Below the pieces are notes generated by a model. That model was not told the DNA's origin, did not search any database, and saw nothing but the letters and a program-made list of their open reading frames with translations. A program made the position numbers and the translations under genes. From Chitinophagaceae bacterium (lineage in GTDB: Bacteria; Bacteroidota; Bacteroidia; Chitinophagales; Chitinophagaceae), in NCBI GenBank assembly GCA_947380605.1, contig CANCRO010000004.1, positions 1-58,487 on the forward strand: a stretch of DNA of 58,487 bases, read 5' to 3'. Shown here piece after piece: positions 27,196-35,838 of this stretch. The stretch's first letter is position 1. Every line of letters starts with the position of its first letter.

Positions 27196-27320
27196 TTTTA
27201 TTGAACTGATTTACTTGCGATTGGCTTGAACCTGATTTAAAGAAGGGAAATTTTTATTAAGATTTCTTTAACAAGGATCTCATACTCCCATAGAGCCTCA
27301 TATCGTTTGTCAAAAGCTCT

Positions 27321-27932
27321 ATGATCCAAAAAATTTCCCTTCTTTTATTGCTTCTATTCTCCTTATCGGTAAAAGTTGATTCATTAATAATAAAGCGTCA
27401 TCAGTTAACATTTAAGCAAACCATCCAGCATTTAGCTGATTTAGCTGAAGATGAAGTAATGTCTTTAGAATTGTGTCAATTTGGTTGTTATCTTCACAGG
27501 GTTTATAAAATGTCAATTACTAAAGAAAGAGAACATTATAATTTAGTACTCTATCAAACGCCTCAATCTGAACTAGGAGGCATATATACCTCTGAATATC
27601 ATGATAGTACTACTTATCATAATAGTTTCACTTTTTCAAAAATGCAATTGGCTGATTTTCAAGAAGCTTTAATTCCAAACAAAAGCTCACATTCTACTAA
27701 CCACAATATAATAAAGATAAGGTTTCAAGATCAGGAATATTGGTCCATTGACCGCGCATCTAAATCGAAGCTGAAAACTTTTCTTGAAAGTCTTGAGGCA
27801 GACCAGTGTACTTGCGAAAATTCAAAATACTTTCGAACACAAGCCTACAAAGATGATTTGATAGAAGAAAATCTTCGTTCAAAACTAGACGATATACCGA
27901 TTTCACCATTTATTGAGGATCTATATAACTAA
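27321..27932 (+). CDS. Exported protein of unknown function
   Basis: The signal peptide MIQKISLLLLLLFSLSVKVDS is clear. The mature part has LELCQFGCYLHRVYKM (a cysteine pair about 50-58), FTFSKMQLADFQEALIP and QCTCENSKYF (a second Cys pair), so disulphides are likely outside the cytoplasm. No known family. It may be co-transcribed with the tiny lipoprotein 26 bp downstream. Confidence 0.6.
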   Translation: MIQKISLLLLLLFSLSVKVDSLIIKRHQLTFKQTIQHLADLAEDEVMSLELCQFGCYLHRVYKMSITKEREHYNLVLYQTPQSELGGIYTSEYHDSTTYHNSFTFSKMQLADFQEALIPNKSSHSTNHNIIKIRFQDQEYWSIDRASKSKLKTFLESLEADQCTCENSKYFRTQAYKDDLIEENLRSKLDDIPISPFIEDLYN

Positions 27933-27958
27933 TCCACCTACTAGATATTAAAATAGTC

Positions 27959-28072
27959 ATGAAAGCAATCTATATTATATTTTCAATTTTACTGTTACTA
28001 AGCTGTAGTAGAGCAATTACTGTAGAAAAAGCAGCTAGTGGAAGAGCAAGGTGTGGACAATTTATAAAATGA
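27959..28072 (+). CDS. Tiny lipoprotein (37 residues)
   Basis: ATG AAA GCA opens MKAIYIIFSILLLLSC, a short lipoprotein signal with lipobox LLSC. About 22 mature residues follow, ending RARCGQFIK. Bacteroidota genomes carry many such mini-lipoproteins of unknown function. Lipobox, lysine at position 2 and the 26-bp gap after the previous secreted protein support it. Confidence 0.6.
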   Translation: MKAIYIIFSILLLLSCSRAITVEKAASGRARCGQFIK

Positions 28073-28296
28073 AGTAAAGAGTAAATCTTTTTGCTTAGAG
28101 ATCTACTTTTCTTATTGAATTTTTCCTTAAGTATAAAAGTGATTTTAATTCAAACCACTATAAAGGTTTAGATAAAATAATGATATCTATAATTTTTGAA
28201 AAAAATACCTCATTTAGGGTATGTGAGGGTATAAATAATGAATTAGATTGCATAAATCGATTATGTAATATTTTCACGAATTAAAAATATTTCTAT

Positions 28297-28686
28297 ATGA
28301 AGTTTAAGTATTTTATAAAAAAACTGTCCCCCAACGATTTAGGTTTCAGGAAAGGTATACCTGGCAATTCCCAGTATGTTCTTATTTCGCAAAATGCTTT
28401 CGGTGATTTTTTCCCAAAATTTGAAGGGAGTAAAAAATTTTCTTTTGAAATTCCAATATTAGATAAAACCTTTATATTGGAAGTGAAGGCAACTGCAAAA
28501 GTTACCCACTTAGCCCTGAATAAAAAATTAGTACCACCAGGGACTTTCATTCCAGAAGATATAATGCTTATTGAGAATTTAGGGGAAGAGAGATATAAGC
28601 TAATTAGGATTATGAAAGAAGATATTAAATATGAAAATTATTTGCTTTTAATTCAGCAAAATAAAAATCTTATTGAAGCGGTCTGA
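28297..28686 (+). CDS. Stand-alone EcoRII-N / B3-like DNA-binding protein
   Basis: 129 residues. KLSPNDLGFRKG near the start, FFPKFEG, FILEVKATAKVTHL and LVPPGTFIPEDIMLIENLG follow, in order, the pattern I know from the EcoRII N-terminal effector domain (LSPNDxG...FFP...V..T...PGD). That domain is a B3-like DNA-recognition fold of type IIE restriction enzymes. No nuclease domain is fused or adjacent, so it could be a specificity or regulatory protein, or the remnant of a restriction enzyme. The assignment is by pattern and tentative. Confidence 0.5.
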   Translation: MKFKYFIKKLSPNDLGFRKGIPGNSQYVLISQNAFGDFFPKFEGSKKFSFEIPILDKTFILEVKATAKVTHLALNKKLVPPGTFIPEDIMLIENLGEERYKLIRIMKEDIKYENYLLLIQQNKNLIEAV

Positions 28687-28763
28687 TAACAAAATATATT
28701 TTGACTTTTCGTCGGCTTTCATAAGCACAATTCAATAACTTAAATCTTAGTAAAAATAGTTTT

Positions 28764-29408
28764 ATGAGGAAAGCAATTTATATAGGAATTTTAATTTCAT
28801 TATTTACTATAAATAATGCATCTGCTGATTCGCCCCTTACCTCCACCGAATTTTATAGGGCCTATGAAAAATTACCAATCATAGAGCTAGCGGGAACTTC
28901 AAAGGGTTTACTGAACGAAAAATTAATCACCTACTTGGCAGATAATAATAATCCAATAGATGTAAAAACTGCTCTAATTAATAGGCTAGGCTGGAATATT
29001 AAAGGTAAGTCCAACTCAACCGTTTTCATTAAATTTTTAAAAGCAAAATATAAGTATAAAAATGAGGAAGCATTAAAAAATGGATTGAGCGCTTCGGATC
29101 TAATTTGTGTGGCTTATTTAAAAGCGATGGATAATTATTTTGATGTAAAAGGCGCACTTGTTTATACTACTCTTGCATTGACAAAAGAACCTAAGAGTTA
29201 TACAATTAATATTATTGAAAGCTTAATAGCTTCTCAAGCTTTTGTAATGAAAAATTATTGTCAAGTTTTTAAAATAGTAGACAAGGTTAGGGCTAATCAA
29301 AATCTTACGATTGATTTTAAAAAGGAGGCTTCAGCAATAATATTCCAATACATCGATGGCTATAAAAAGTACTGTAAAATTGAAGATTTGAGAACTATAA
29401 TTAAATAA
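28764..29408 (+). CDS. Exported helical protein, unknown
   Basis: The signal peptide MRKAIYIGILISLFTINNASA is followed by a mainly helical mature protein (LADNNNPIDVKTALINRLGW, ASDLICVAYLKAMDNYF, AFVMKNYCQVFKIVDKV) resembling a degenerate helical-repeat (TPR- or SEL1-like) array. No catalytic motif. It ends 26 bp before the structured element upstream of the reverse transcriptase and probably does not belong to that operon. Confidence 0.6.
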   Translation: MRKAIYIGILISLFTINNASADSPLTSTEFYRAYEKLPIIELAGTSKGLLNEKLITYLADNNNPIDVKTALINRLGWNIKGKSNSTVFIKFLKAKYKYKNEEALKNGLSASDLICVAYLKAMDNYFDVKGALVYTTLALTKEPKSYTINIIESLIASQAFVMKNYCQVFKIVDKVRANQNLTIDFKKEASAIIFQYIDGYKKYCKIEDLRTIIK

Positions 29409-29434
29409 CGGAGTATTGATTTTTTGAACTTACT

Positions 29435-29516
29435 GGAGGGTAATGAAACCAGCTAAAGGTAACACGCGCAACAAACAGCCAAATAAGGGCAACGAACCTG
29501 CTTACCCTCCTTTTTT
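29435..29516 (+). ncRNA. GC-rich structured RNA candidate upstream of the reverse transcriptase
   Basis: GGAGGGTAA (29435-29443) is perfectly complementary to TTACCCTCC (29502-29510), closing a 58-nt interior, and TTTTTT (29511-29516) follows. I count 38 G/C in the 76 nt between the arm ends, far above the surroundings. The interior is unusually rich in AAC/CAA and pyrimidine-poor, with only short internal pairings (for example ACC with GGT near 29448-29460). It ends 21 nt before the RT start. Many defence RTs (retrons, DRT2, DRT9) use such an RNA as template; an attenuator or the terminator of the previous gene are alternatives. Confidence 0.55.
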
Positions 29517-29537
29517 AAACTTATAAATGATGTATAT

Positions 29538-30677
29538 ATGTCATTATTTACAATGGAAGAAATAGAAGCTGCTTTCGCCGCTATGGTTGCCGGTAAAGTT
29601 AGAAACCGGACTAAATCAATTGCCCTTGAGTCAATTGGAACTTATCTAAATGCTCAGAATACTAGTGTAATGCCAGTTGGTACTGATGGTATTACCACCA
29701 TGCATGTATTAAAAACACCTGAAAAAAAAGCACAGTTTTTTAAAGAAATTTTTCGACTTGTTAATGAATGCATAGAAGGGCCAACCATTCCAAAAATTAC
29801 GTTTAAAAAATATAAGATTAAGAATAAAGTAATTGATGAGACAAAGACTAGAACAGTAATTATACCTTGTTTGAGAGACCAGGTTGTGATAAGATGTATT
29901 TTGAATAAGCTAAATACTATTGGTATCGTAGATGAAGAAAACAAGCCCAATCCGGATGTGGTAGAATTGACCACAAAAATTAGAAATTTAATTTTATCAG
30001 GTGGTCCCAAAAAAATCATCCGTACTGATATTGCCAATTATTATCCCTCAATAAATACAGAAAAATTAATTCAGTTATTGGAGGCTTCACACGGACATCT
30101 TATTGACCCAAGAATAATGAACTTAATTAGAAAAGTTTTAATTGACAACAAATCGAAAGATGGATATTCTGGGCTTCCTTTGGGAATTGGCTTCTGTGTT
30201 TTATTGGCTAACTATTATATTGCACAAATGAAATTGGCTGAACATTTTCGAGGAATAGACCTAGTTAGATATGAAGATGATATCATGTTTATTGTGGATG
30301 AAAAAGTAGATGAAAAAGAAATATTAGCAAGGCTAGACGCTATTTATGACGAGTTTGGCATTAAAAGAAGTGAAAAGAAAACAGAAATTTTTGATGCCAT
30401 GTCGGCATTCAAATACATTGGAGTTAATTATGAAAATGGGAAAGTTTTTATTGGAGATGAAAAATTTACAAAGTGGAAAGTGAGCGTTGCTAAAGATATT
30501 AAAAAGCAGTTTAGAGATTTTTCAATTCTTAAAACCTATGACTCTAATGTTAGTGTACCTTCAAATAAGGAGTTGGTTAATAAAATTTGGAAAGCACACA
30601 AAAAAGGTGAACGTAGTAAGGTGTATCAGCACTCAATAAGAATTCAGAAAATTAATGAAGTAGAAATTGCTGAGTAA
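29538..30677 (+). CDS. Reverse transcriptase (unassigned/Abi-like group)
   Basis: 379 residues. RT motifs in order: RTVIIPCLRDQVV (105-117), motif A IRTDIANYYPSI with catalytic Asp164, GLPLGIGFCVLLANYY (212-227), motif C RYEDDIMF with YEDD at 245-248, and the thumb entry GIKRSEKKTEIF followed by FKYIGVNY. All three metal-binding aspartates are present. It lacks the retron VTG motif, the diversity-generating SQ signature and group II intron maturase domains. Its closest match by pattern is the unknown-group/Abi/DRT defence RTs. The first ~95 residues are a specific N-terminal extension. The gene ends 29 nt before recD of the second RecBCD set, forming one operon. Confidence 0.88.
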   Translation: MSLFTMEEIEAAFAAMVAGKVRNRTKSIALESIGTYLNAQNTSVMPVGTDGITTMHVLKTPEKKAQFFKEIFRLVNECIEGPTIPKITFKKYKIKNKVIDETKTRTVIIPCLRDQVVIRCILNKLNTIGIVDEENKPNPDVVELTTKIRNLILSGGPKKIIRTDIANYYPSINTEKLIQLLEASHGHLIDPRIMNLIRKVLIDNKSKDGYSGLPLGIGFCVLLANYYIAQMKLAEHFRGIDLVRYEDDIMFIVDEKVDEKEILARLDAIYDEFGIKRSEKKTEIFDAMSAFKYIGVNYENGKVFIGDEKFTKWKVSVAKDIKKQFRDFSILKTYDSNVSVPSNKELVNKIWKAHKKGERSKVYQHSIRIQKINEVEIAE

Positions 30678-30706
30678 AATGAAAAAATAGAAAACAAATA
30701 AAGTAT

Positions 30707-32533
30707 ATGCAAACAGATATTTATAAATATTTCGGAGAAAATTTTAAGGATAAAAGTATTGAAAAGTTGGCTTCTGCCCTATTAAGAATGATGGCTGAAG
30801 GTAATATATGTATTCATTTTGCCGAATTAACCGATGATGAAAGGGAGAAATATAACTGCCAATTATTTTTAGATAATCTAACTAGTCTTGTAGAAAAAAA
30901 TATTGTGTCGGAGAATGAAGATGGGAAGGCTCCATTTATTTATATTAATGATCGCTTGTACCTTCAAAGGTATTTTCAATATGAACATCAAATAGTAAAT
31001 AGTATTGGATCTTTTGTAAATGCTGGAAATGAATTAATAGAAGAAAGAAGAACTGAGTTGAGAGACATTAAAGATTTTATTATAAGTCATTTTAGATCAG
31101 AAGATGCAAAAACTGGCAATGGTCCCGATTATCAATTAATTGCTGCATTGCAGGCGTATCAAAACAATTTTTCAATTATTACAGGTGGCCCTGGAGTGGG
31201 CAAAACAACCAGCATTAAAAAATTATTGACAATTTTACTTAAGGTAAATCCAGAACTAAAAGTTGCACTTTGTGCGCCAACAGGTAAAGCAGCACAGAGA
31301 ATGAAAGAATCTTTATTTTTTAATACTGAAATTGAAAAACTTCCACCTGATGAAATAATAAACAAAATTGATCTCATAAAAGAAAAAGCATCTACCATTC
31401 ACTTGTTGCTTAAATCCTTAAAATTTAAAGACAACTCACCTTATTTTACTTATAATAAATCTAATCCATTGGATATAGATGTTGTTATTGTGGATGAATC
31501 AAGTATGATCGACGTGGCTTTGTTTTCAAAATTATTAGAAGCAATTCCTTCAACTTCAAGAGTAATATTCTTAGGAGATAAAGACCAATTGGCTTCGGTA
31601 GAAGCAGCTTCTATTTTTGGGGATATATGTTCATCCACACCACTCAATAAATTTGATGCCAATAATATTAATTTCTTAAATGAATTTTTAGAAGGATGCC
31701 AACAATTAGGCGATGTGCAAACTTCAAATGATAAATATGTTTTAACAGGCAAAATGACCCAGTTGACTCATTCACACCGATTTAAGAGTAATGATGGGAT
31801 TGGAATAATTACTAAAGCGATCATTAATGAAGATATCGCTGTTGTCAAAACCTTTTTAGCAAATAGTGATGCTCAGGTTAAAATAGACATTGAATATAAA
31901 GATTCGGAATATGACAGCTTGATTGAAAATTATAAGGGCTATATTGAAATTTTAAGAGATGGTTCATTACAATTTGAAGATAGAATCAAAAACGCAATTC
32001 AAAGTTTTAATCAGTTTAGAATTTTAACTGCAATAAGAGAGGGTAGTCAAGGAATACAAGGAATTAATAAAAAAGTTGAACACAAACTTGCTAATTGGTA
32101 CCCTAGTATTTTTAGGACTGATCTAGAGTTTTATGAATTCAGGCCGGTGATGGTTACAAAAAATAATTATAATGTAACACCTACTTTATATAATGGTGAT
32201 ACGGGTATTATTGCAAAGGATGAAAAAGGAGAATTGAAAGCATGGTTTGAAAAGGATGGCAAAATCATTCCTTATGCCTGTGGGTTTTTAGGAAGGGTGG
32301 AAACCAATTTTGCTCAAACTATTCATAAAAGTCAAGGTTCTGAATATCCAAAAGTATTAGTAGTCATGCCAAAGAATAAAGACATCTTAATTCTAACCAA
32401 GGAATTGCTCTATACAGGGGTTTCAAGAGGGAAAAATCATGTAACCTTGATGTCATCGCCACAAATTTTGGAATCGACTGTTTCCAAAAAAGTACAAAGA
32501 GTTTCAGGCATTATAAGTCAATTAAATAAATAA
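30707..32533 (+). CDS. recD: RecD-like helicase subunit (set 2, RT-associated)
   Basis: 608 residues, homologous along its length to the RecD at 2883. Walker A GGPGVGKTT (160-168), APTGKAAQRM, VDESSMID and GDKDQLASVEAAS are present, then QTIHKSQGSEYP and LLYTGVSRGK at the C-terminus. All helicase residues expected for activity are there. It starts 29 nt after the RT and ends 2 nt before recC, so translation is probably coupled. By family it should be a 5'-3' DNA motor. A tie to the RT product, or a separate anti-phage nuclease, is inference. Confidence 0.92.
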   Translation: MQTDIYKYFGENFKDKSIEKLASALLRMMAEGNICIHFAELTDDEREKYNCQLFLDNLTSLVEKNIVSENEDGKAPFIYINDRLYLQRYFQYEHQIVNSIGSFVNAGNELIEERRTELRDIKDFIISHFRSEDAKTGNGPDYQLIAALQAYQNNFSIITGGPGVGKTTSIKKLLTILLKVNPELKVALCAPTGKAAQRMKESLFFNTEIEKLPPDEIINKIDLIKEKASTIHLLLKSLKFKDNSPYFTYNKSNPLDIDVVIVDESSMIDVALFSKLLEAIPSTSRVIFLGDKDQLASVEAASIFGDICSSTPLNKFDANNINFLNEFLEGCQQLGDVQTSNDKYVLTGKMTQLTHSHRFKSNDGIGIITKAIINEDIAVVKTFLANSDAQVKIDIEYKDSEYDSLIENYKGYIEILRDGSLQFEDRIKNAIQSFNQFRILTAIREGSQGIQGINKKVEHKLANWYPSIFRTDLEFYEFRPVMVTKNNYNVTPTLYNGDTGIIAKDEKGELKAWFEKDGKIIPYACGFLGRVETNFAQTIHKSQGSEYPKVLVVMPKNKDILILTKELLYTGVSRGKNHVTLMSSPQILESTVSKKVQRVSGIISQLNK

Positions 32534-32535
32534 TT

Positions 32536-35500
32536 ATGGCATTATCAATTTTTTCTTCAAATGATGTATTGTCGCTAAAAAATAAAATTGGCGAGAGCAT
32601 AAAGGGTCAGGTGAAAAATATGGATCCTTTCAAGCCTGTTTATATAGTAACCCAAACGGAGGGAATGAATGTTTGGTTGAAAACTAAATTGGCAGAACAG
32701 TTGGATATCACTGCTAATATCATTTTTCTAAATCCTAATGACTTAATTAATCGAATCAATAAAATCATAGGCGGTACCACTACTGAAACATTACCTAAAG
32801 AAAGTATTTCATGGATAATTTATGAATTGCTTGCAGCAGACGATTTTTTGAACAAATATGGAAATGAGCCTGTGGTTGGTTACTATAAAATAGGGAATGA
32901 CCCGCAAAATATATTTGATGATGCTAAGCGATATGCATTGGCCAACCAATTATCTGATTTATTTGACCAATATCAAATTTATCGACACGAAATGGTGCAG
33001 AATTGGAATGACAAAAAAAATGTAGACCCTTGTTTTCAGGAATATTTATGGCTCGCGTTAAAAGAGAAGTTAGGAGATAAATTACAAGACAAAACAATCG
33101 CTAGAACAAATATTATTGATCATTTAGAAAATGGAAATAATTCAAAATGGGATTGTATAAAAAACGAATTTATAGAATTACATTTTTTTGGCTTGTCAAT
33201 TTTCACACCTTACCATTTTGAAATTTTTGAAAAACTTTCTATTATAGAAGAGTTCAATTTAAATTTTTATCTACTCAATCCAAGTCCTGAAGAATATTGG
33301 TACGAAGACAGGCCTGAAAAAACCATCAATCAATGGGCTTTAAAATATCCCAATAAAGCAGTTACACAAGGAAATGACATTTTAACCAATTGGGGTAAGG
33401 TAATCCAAGACACTTTTTATTTATTCTTCAAAAACGAGGAAAATATAAATAATTATAACGGCGAACTTATACCCGTTTCTACCGAAAAATTATTAGGAAA
33501 GTTACAGAATGACATTTTATCAAATAACATTGAAAAAACTGTCATTTTTAGGGAGGAAGATTTTAATGACAAATCATTACAAATACATTCTTCTTATAAT
33601 AAGGCAAGGGAAATAGAAGCATTATATAATGCAATATTGAATATTGTAGAAAATGATAATACCATTACTGGAAAGGATATTGTGGTGACATGTGATATTG
33701 ATGAATACGCATCTTATATAAGTGCAGTGTTTGATACTGCACCTAAGAAATTTAAATACACGATAGCTGATTCTATTTATTTACAAGGAGATAGTCCTTT
33801 AAAAGCGTTTGAGTCACTTTTAAATTTGAGCGAGTCAAATTTTAATGCGGAAACCTTATTGCAGTTGTTAGATTTTTCTTGCATTAAAAAGAAATTCGGT
33901 ATTCAAAATACGGAGCTGGTTGCTTTAATCGTAGAAAAAGCTCTTTTCCGATTTGGAATTGATGGCATGTCAGAGGATGATTCCTATTTATTCAGTTTAT
34001 CAAATAGTATTCGAAAAATTATATTGGGAATTTCATTAAAAATTGAAGGGACTTACGAAGAATTATATCCACTAGATATTATTGAAGGGTTTGACTCAGA
34101 GGAGGCATTAAAATTCTGTGTTTTAGCAGAATCATTGGTTGAATTGATAAAAAAGAGGGGAGATGGCAGTAAAACATTACAAGAATGGACTACATATGTT
34201 GATGAAATGACGCAGGACTTTTTATTTGTAGATAATGAAGAAGACGAAAAAGAGTTGCGCCATCAATCCATGATTGTTAGACAACTAGGTAATTTTTATT
34301 TAGTTAGCGATCCTCAATACTGTAATGAAAAAATAAGCTGGAACATATTTGTAAATTCTTTTTTAGATGTTCTAGGAAAAGACAGAAGAACAAAAAGATA
34401 TGTCTCTAATGGAATTACTTTTTGTTCTCATATCCCTATGCGCAGCTTACCTTACAAAGTGGTATGTATGTTGGGACTTGATTTTGATAAGTTCCCAAGG
34501 AAGGATCGAAAACTGAGCTTCTCACTAATTGATGGTACAAAAAGAGGTGATAGAAGTGTAAGACAAAACGACAAGCACTTATTTTTAGAGAGTTTACTAT
34601 CAGCAAAGGAATATTTTTACTTAAGTTATATTGGAAACTCTTCTAAGGACAATACTAATATCCCCCCTTCGGTTTTAGTAGAGGAGTTGATAAGTTATAT
34701 AGCAGACCGAAGCGAAAACAATGAAACGGCTAAAAAATTTATTACTAGGCATCCTTTACATGCCTATAGCAAGAAGTATAATACTGCCAATCCAAATTTG
34801 GTAAGTTATCTCATTGATACACAGTCTCAAAAAATACCTTTGAAATCTCCGACAGTTGGTGAAGATATTTCTGCAGGAAACACAGGGGTGGTTGAAGTAA
34901 TTAAATTGGATGACTTAATTAGTTTCTTCAAAAATCCAATCAAGTACTATTACAATAAAGTAGTAAAGATTTATTATGAAAACCAGGAAGACGCCTTAGC
35001 TCCTGTAACCGAAATGTTTGAGATGGATACACTTGACGATTGGAAATTGAAAGATATTTATATGCAAAATAAGCATATCTCAGATGTTGACATTAGAGAC
35101 TTTATTATAAAAGGTGAATTACCATCCAAAAATATGGGAGAGGCATATGCCTTATTAACTTCTAACAAAATAGCTGGTATTCATTCAATTTATAAGAATC
35201 TAAAGGGCGAACCGCCTGCAGGAGTTTTAGAAAAAGACTATGGTTTATATGAAAATGAAATTTATTTGGATCAAAACATCCAAATAAGGGGAGGTTTAAA
35301 AAATTTATTCAATAATCGTTTAATTGGCTACTCGTTATCAAAAACTCCAAGCAGTAGAAAATATTTAATTGAGTTATACATTAAGTATTTGTTTCTTGGT
35401 TTAGCTGGAGAAAAAGTTAAAGCATATTTTATTTGTGAAAAAGTTATTAATAAAGAAAAAATAATTATGACATATGAAAGCGAATCTATAACATCCACTT

Positions 35501-35832
35501 TGGCAAAAACTTTATTAATCGATTTAGTAAAATTATTTAAAAAAGGACAAAATGAAATTGTTCCTTTTTACCCAGACTTAAAAATCGACTTAGATAAAAG
35601 CATTTTAGATAAAATTATTTTCGATGAAGATATAATTAAAAGCAAAGAAAACCTTTTAGAAGAGATTGACGATTATTTTGAAGAAAAAGATTATGACAAA
35701 TATGCACAAAATGAATATAAAAAAGGCTTTTTTAATTTAGATAATATGCTGGATTTTGCTGAAAATACAAGATTAATATTTTCCAACATACAGAAAAATT
35801 GTTTTACTGATTCAGAATTATACGATAATTAA
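32536..35832 (+). CDS. recC: RecC-like subunit (set 2, RT-associated)
   Basis: 1098 residues. VTQTEGMNVWLKTKL at the start and ITFCSHIPMRSLPYKVVCML with FDKFPRKDR (about 628-660) are the RecC signatures, in the same positions as in set 1. No Walker motifs, as normal for RecC. Many lineage-specific substitutions relative to the copy at 4688 show an old divergence rather than a recent duplication. If Chi recognition is conserved in RecC, this subunit may read a different signal. It lies 2 nt after recD and 6 nt before recB. Confidence 0.9.
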   Translation: MALSIFSSNDVLSLKNKIGESIKGQVKNMDPFKPVYIVTQTEGMNVWLKTKLAEQLDITANIIFLNPNDLINRINKIIGGTTTETLPKESISWIIYELLAADDFLNKYGNEPVVGYYKIGNDPQNIFDDAKRYALANQLSDLFDQYQIYRHEMVQNWNDKKNVDPCFQEYLWLALKEKLGDKLQDKTIARTNIIDHLENGNNSKWDCIKNEFIELHFFGLSIFTPYHFEIFEKLSIIEEFNLNFYLLNPSPEEYWYEDRPEKTINQWALKYPNKAVTQGNDILTNWGKVIQDTFYLFFKNEENINNYNGELIPVSTEKLLGKLQNDILSNNIEKTVIFREEDFNDKSLQIHSSYNKAREIEALYNAILNIVENDNTITGKDIVVTCDIDEYASYISAVFDTAPKKFKYTIADSIYLQGDSPLKAFESLLNLSESNFNAETLLQLLDFSCIKKKFGIQNTELVALIVEKALFRFGIDGMSEDDSYLFSLSNSIRKIILGISLKIEGTYEELYPLDIIEGFDSEEALKFCVLAESLVELIKKRGDGSKTLQEWTTYVDEMTQDFLFVDNEEDEKELRHQSMIVRQLGNFYLVSDPQYCNEKISWNIFVNSFLDVLGKDRRTKRYVSNGITFCSHIPMRSLPYKVVCMLGLDFDKFPRKDRKLSFSLIDGTKRGDRSVRQNDKHLFLESLLSAKEYFYLSYIGNSSKDNTNIPPSVLVEELISYIADRSENNETAKKFITRHPLHAYSKKYNTANPNLVSYLIDTQSQKIPLKSPTVGEDISAGNTGVVEVIKLDDLISFFKNPIKYYYNKVVKIYYENQEDALAPVTEMFEMDTLDDWKLKDIYMQNKHISDVDIRDFIIKGELPSKNMGEAYALLTSNKIAGIHSIYKNLKGEPPAGVLEKDYGLYENEIYLDQNIQIRGGLKNLFNNRLIGYSLSKTPSSRKYLIELYIKYLFLGLAGEKVKAYFICEKVINKEKIIMTYESESITSTLAKTLLIDLVKLFKKGQNEIVPFYPDLKIDLDKSILDKIIFDEDIIKSKENLLEEIDDYFEEKDYDKYAQNEYKKGFFNLDNMLDFAENTRLIFSNIQKNCFTDSELYDN

Positions 35833-35838
35833 ATATTT

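Noticed and set aside
29435..29516. AAC-rich segment upstream of the RT as a DGR template repeat
   Set aside because: It contains several AAC units but shares no flanking sequence with the DUF1566 variable region or any other gene end in the window.
29538..30677. RT as the retroelement serving the DUF1566 variable region at 43.7 kb
   Set aside because: The RT motif 5 region reads GLPLGIGFC, not the (I/L/V)GxxxSQ signature of diversity-generating RTs, and no template repeat matching the variable region is near it.
29538..30677. Classification as a retron or group II intron RT
   Set aside because: No VTG motif after the YxDD, no maturase or HNH domain and no intron boundaries; the N-terminal extension and motif 5 fit the unknown/Abi-like groups better.
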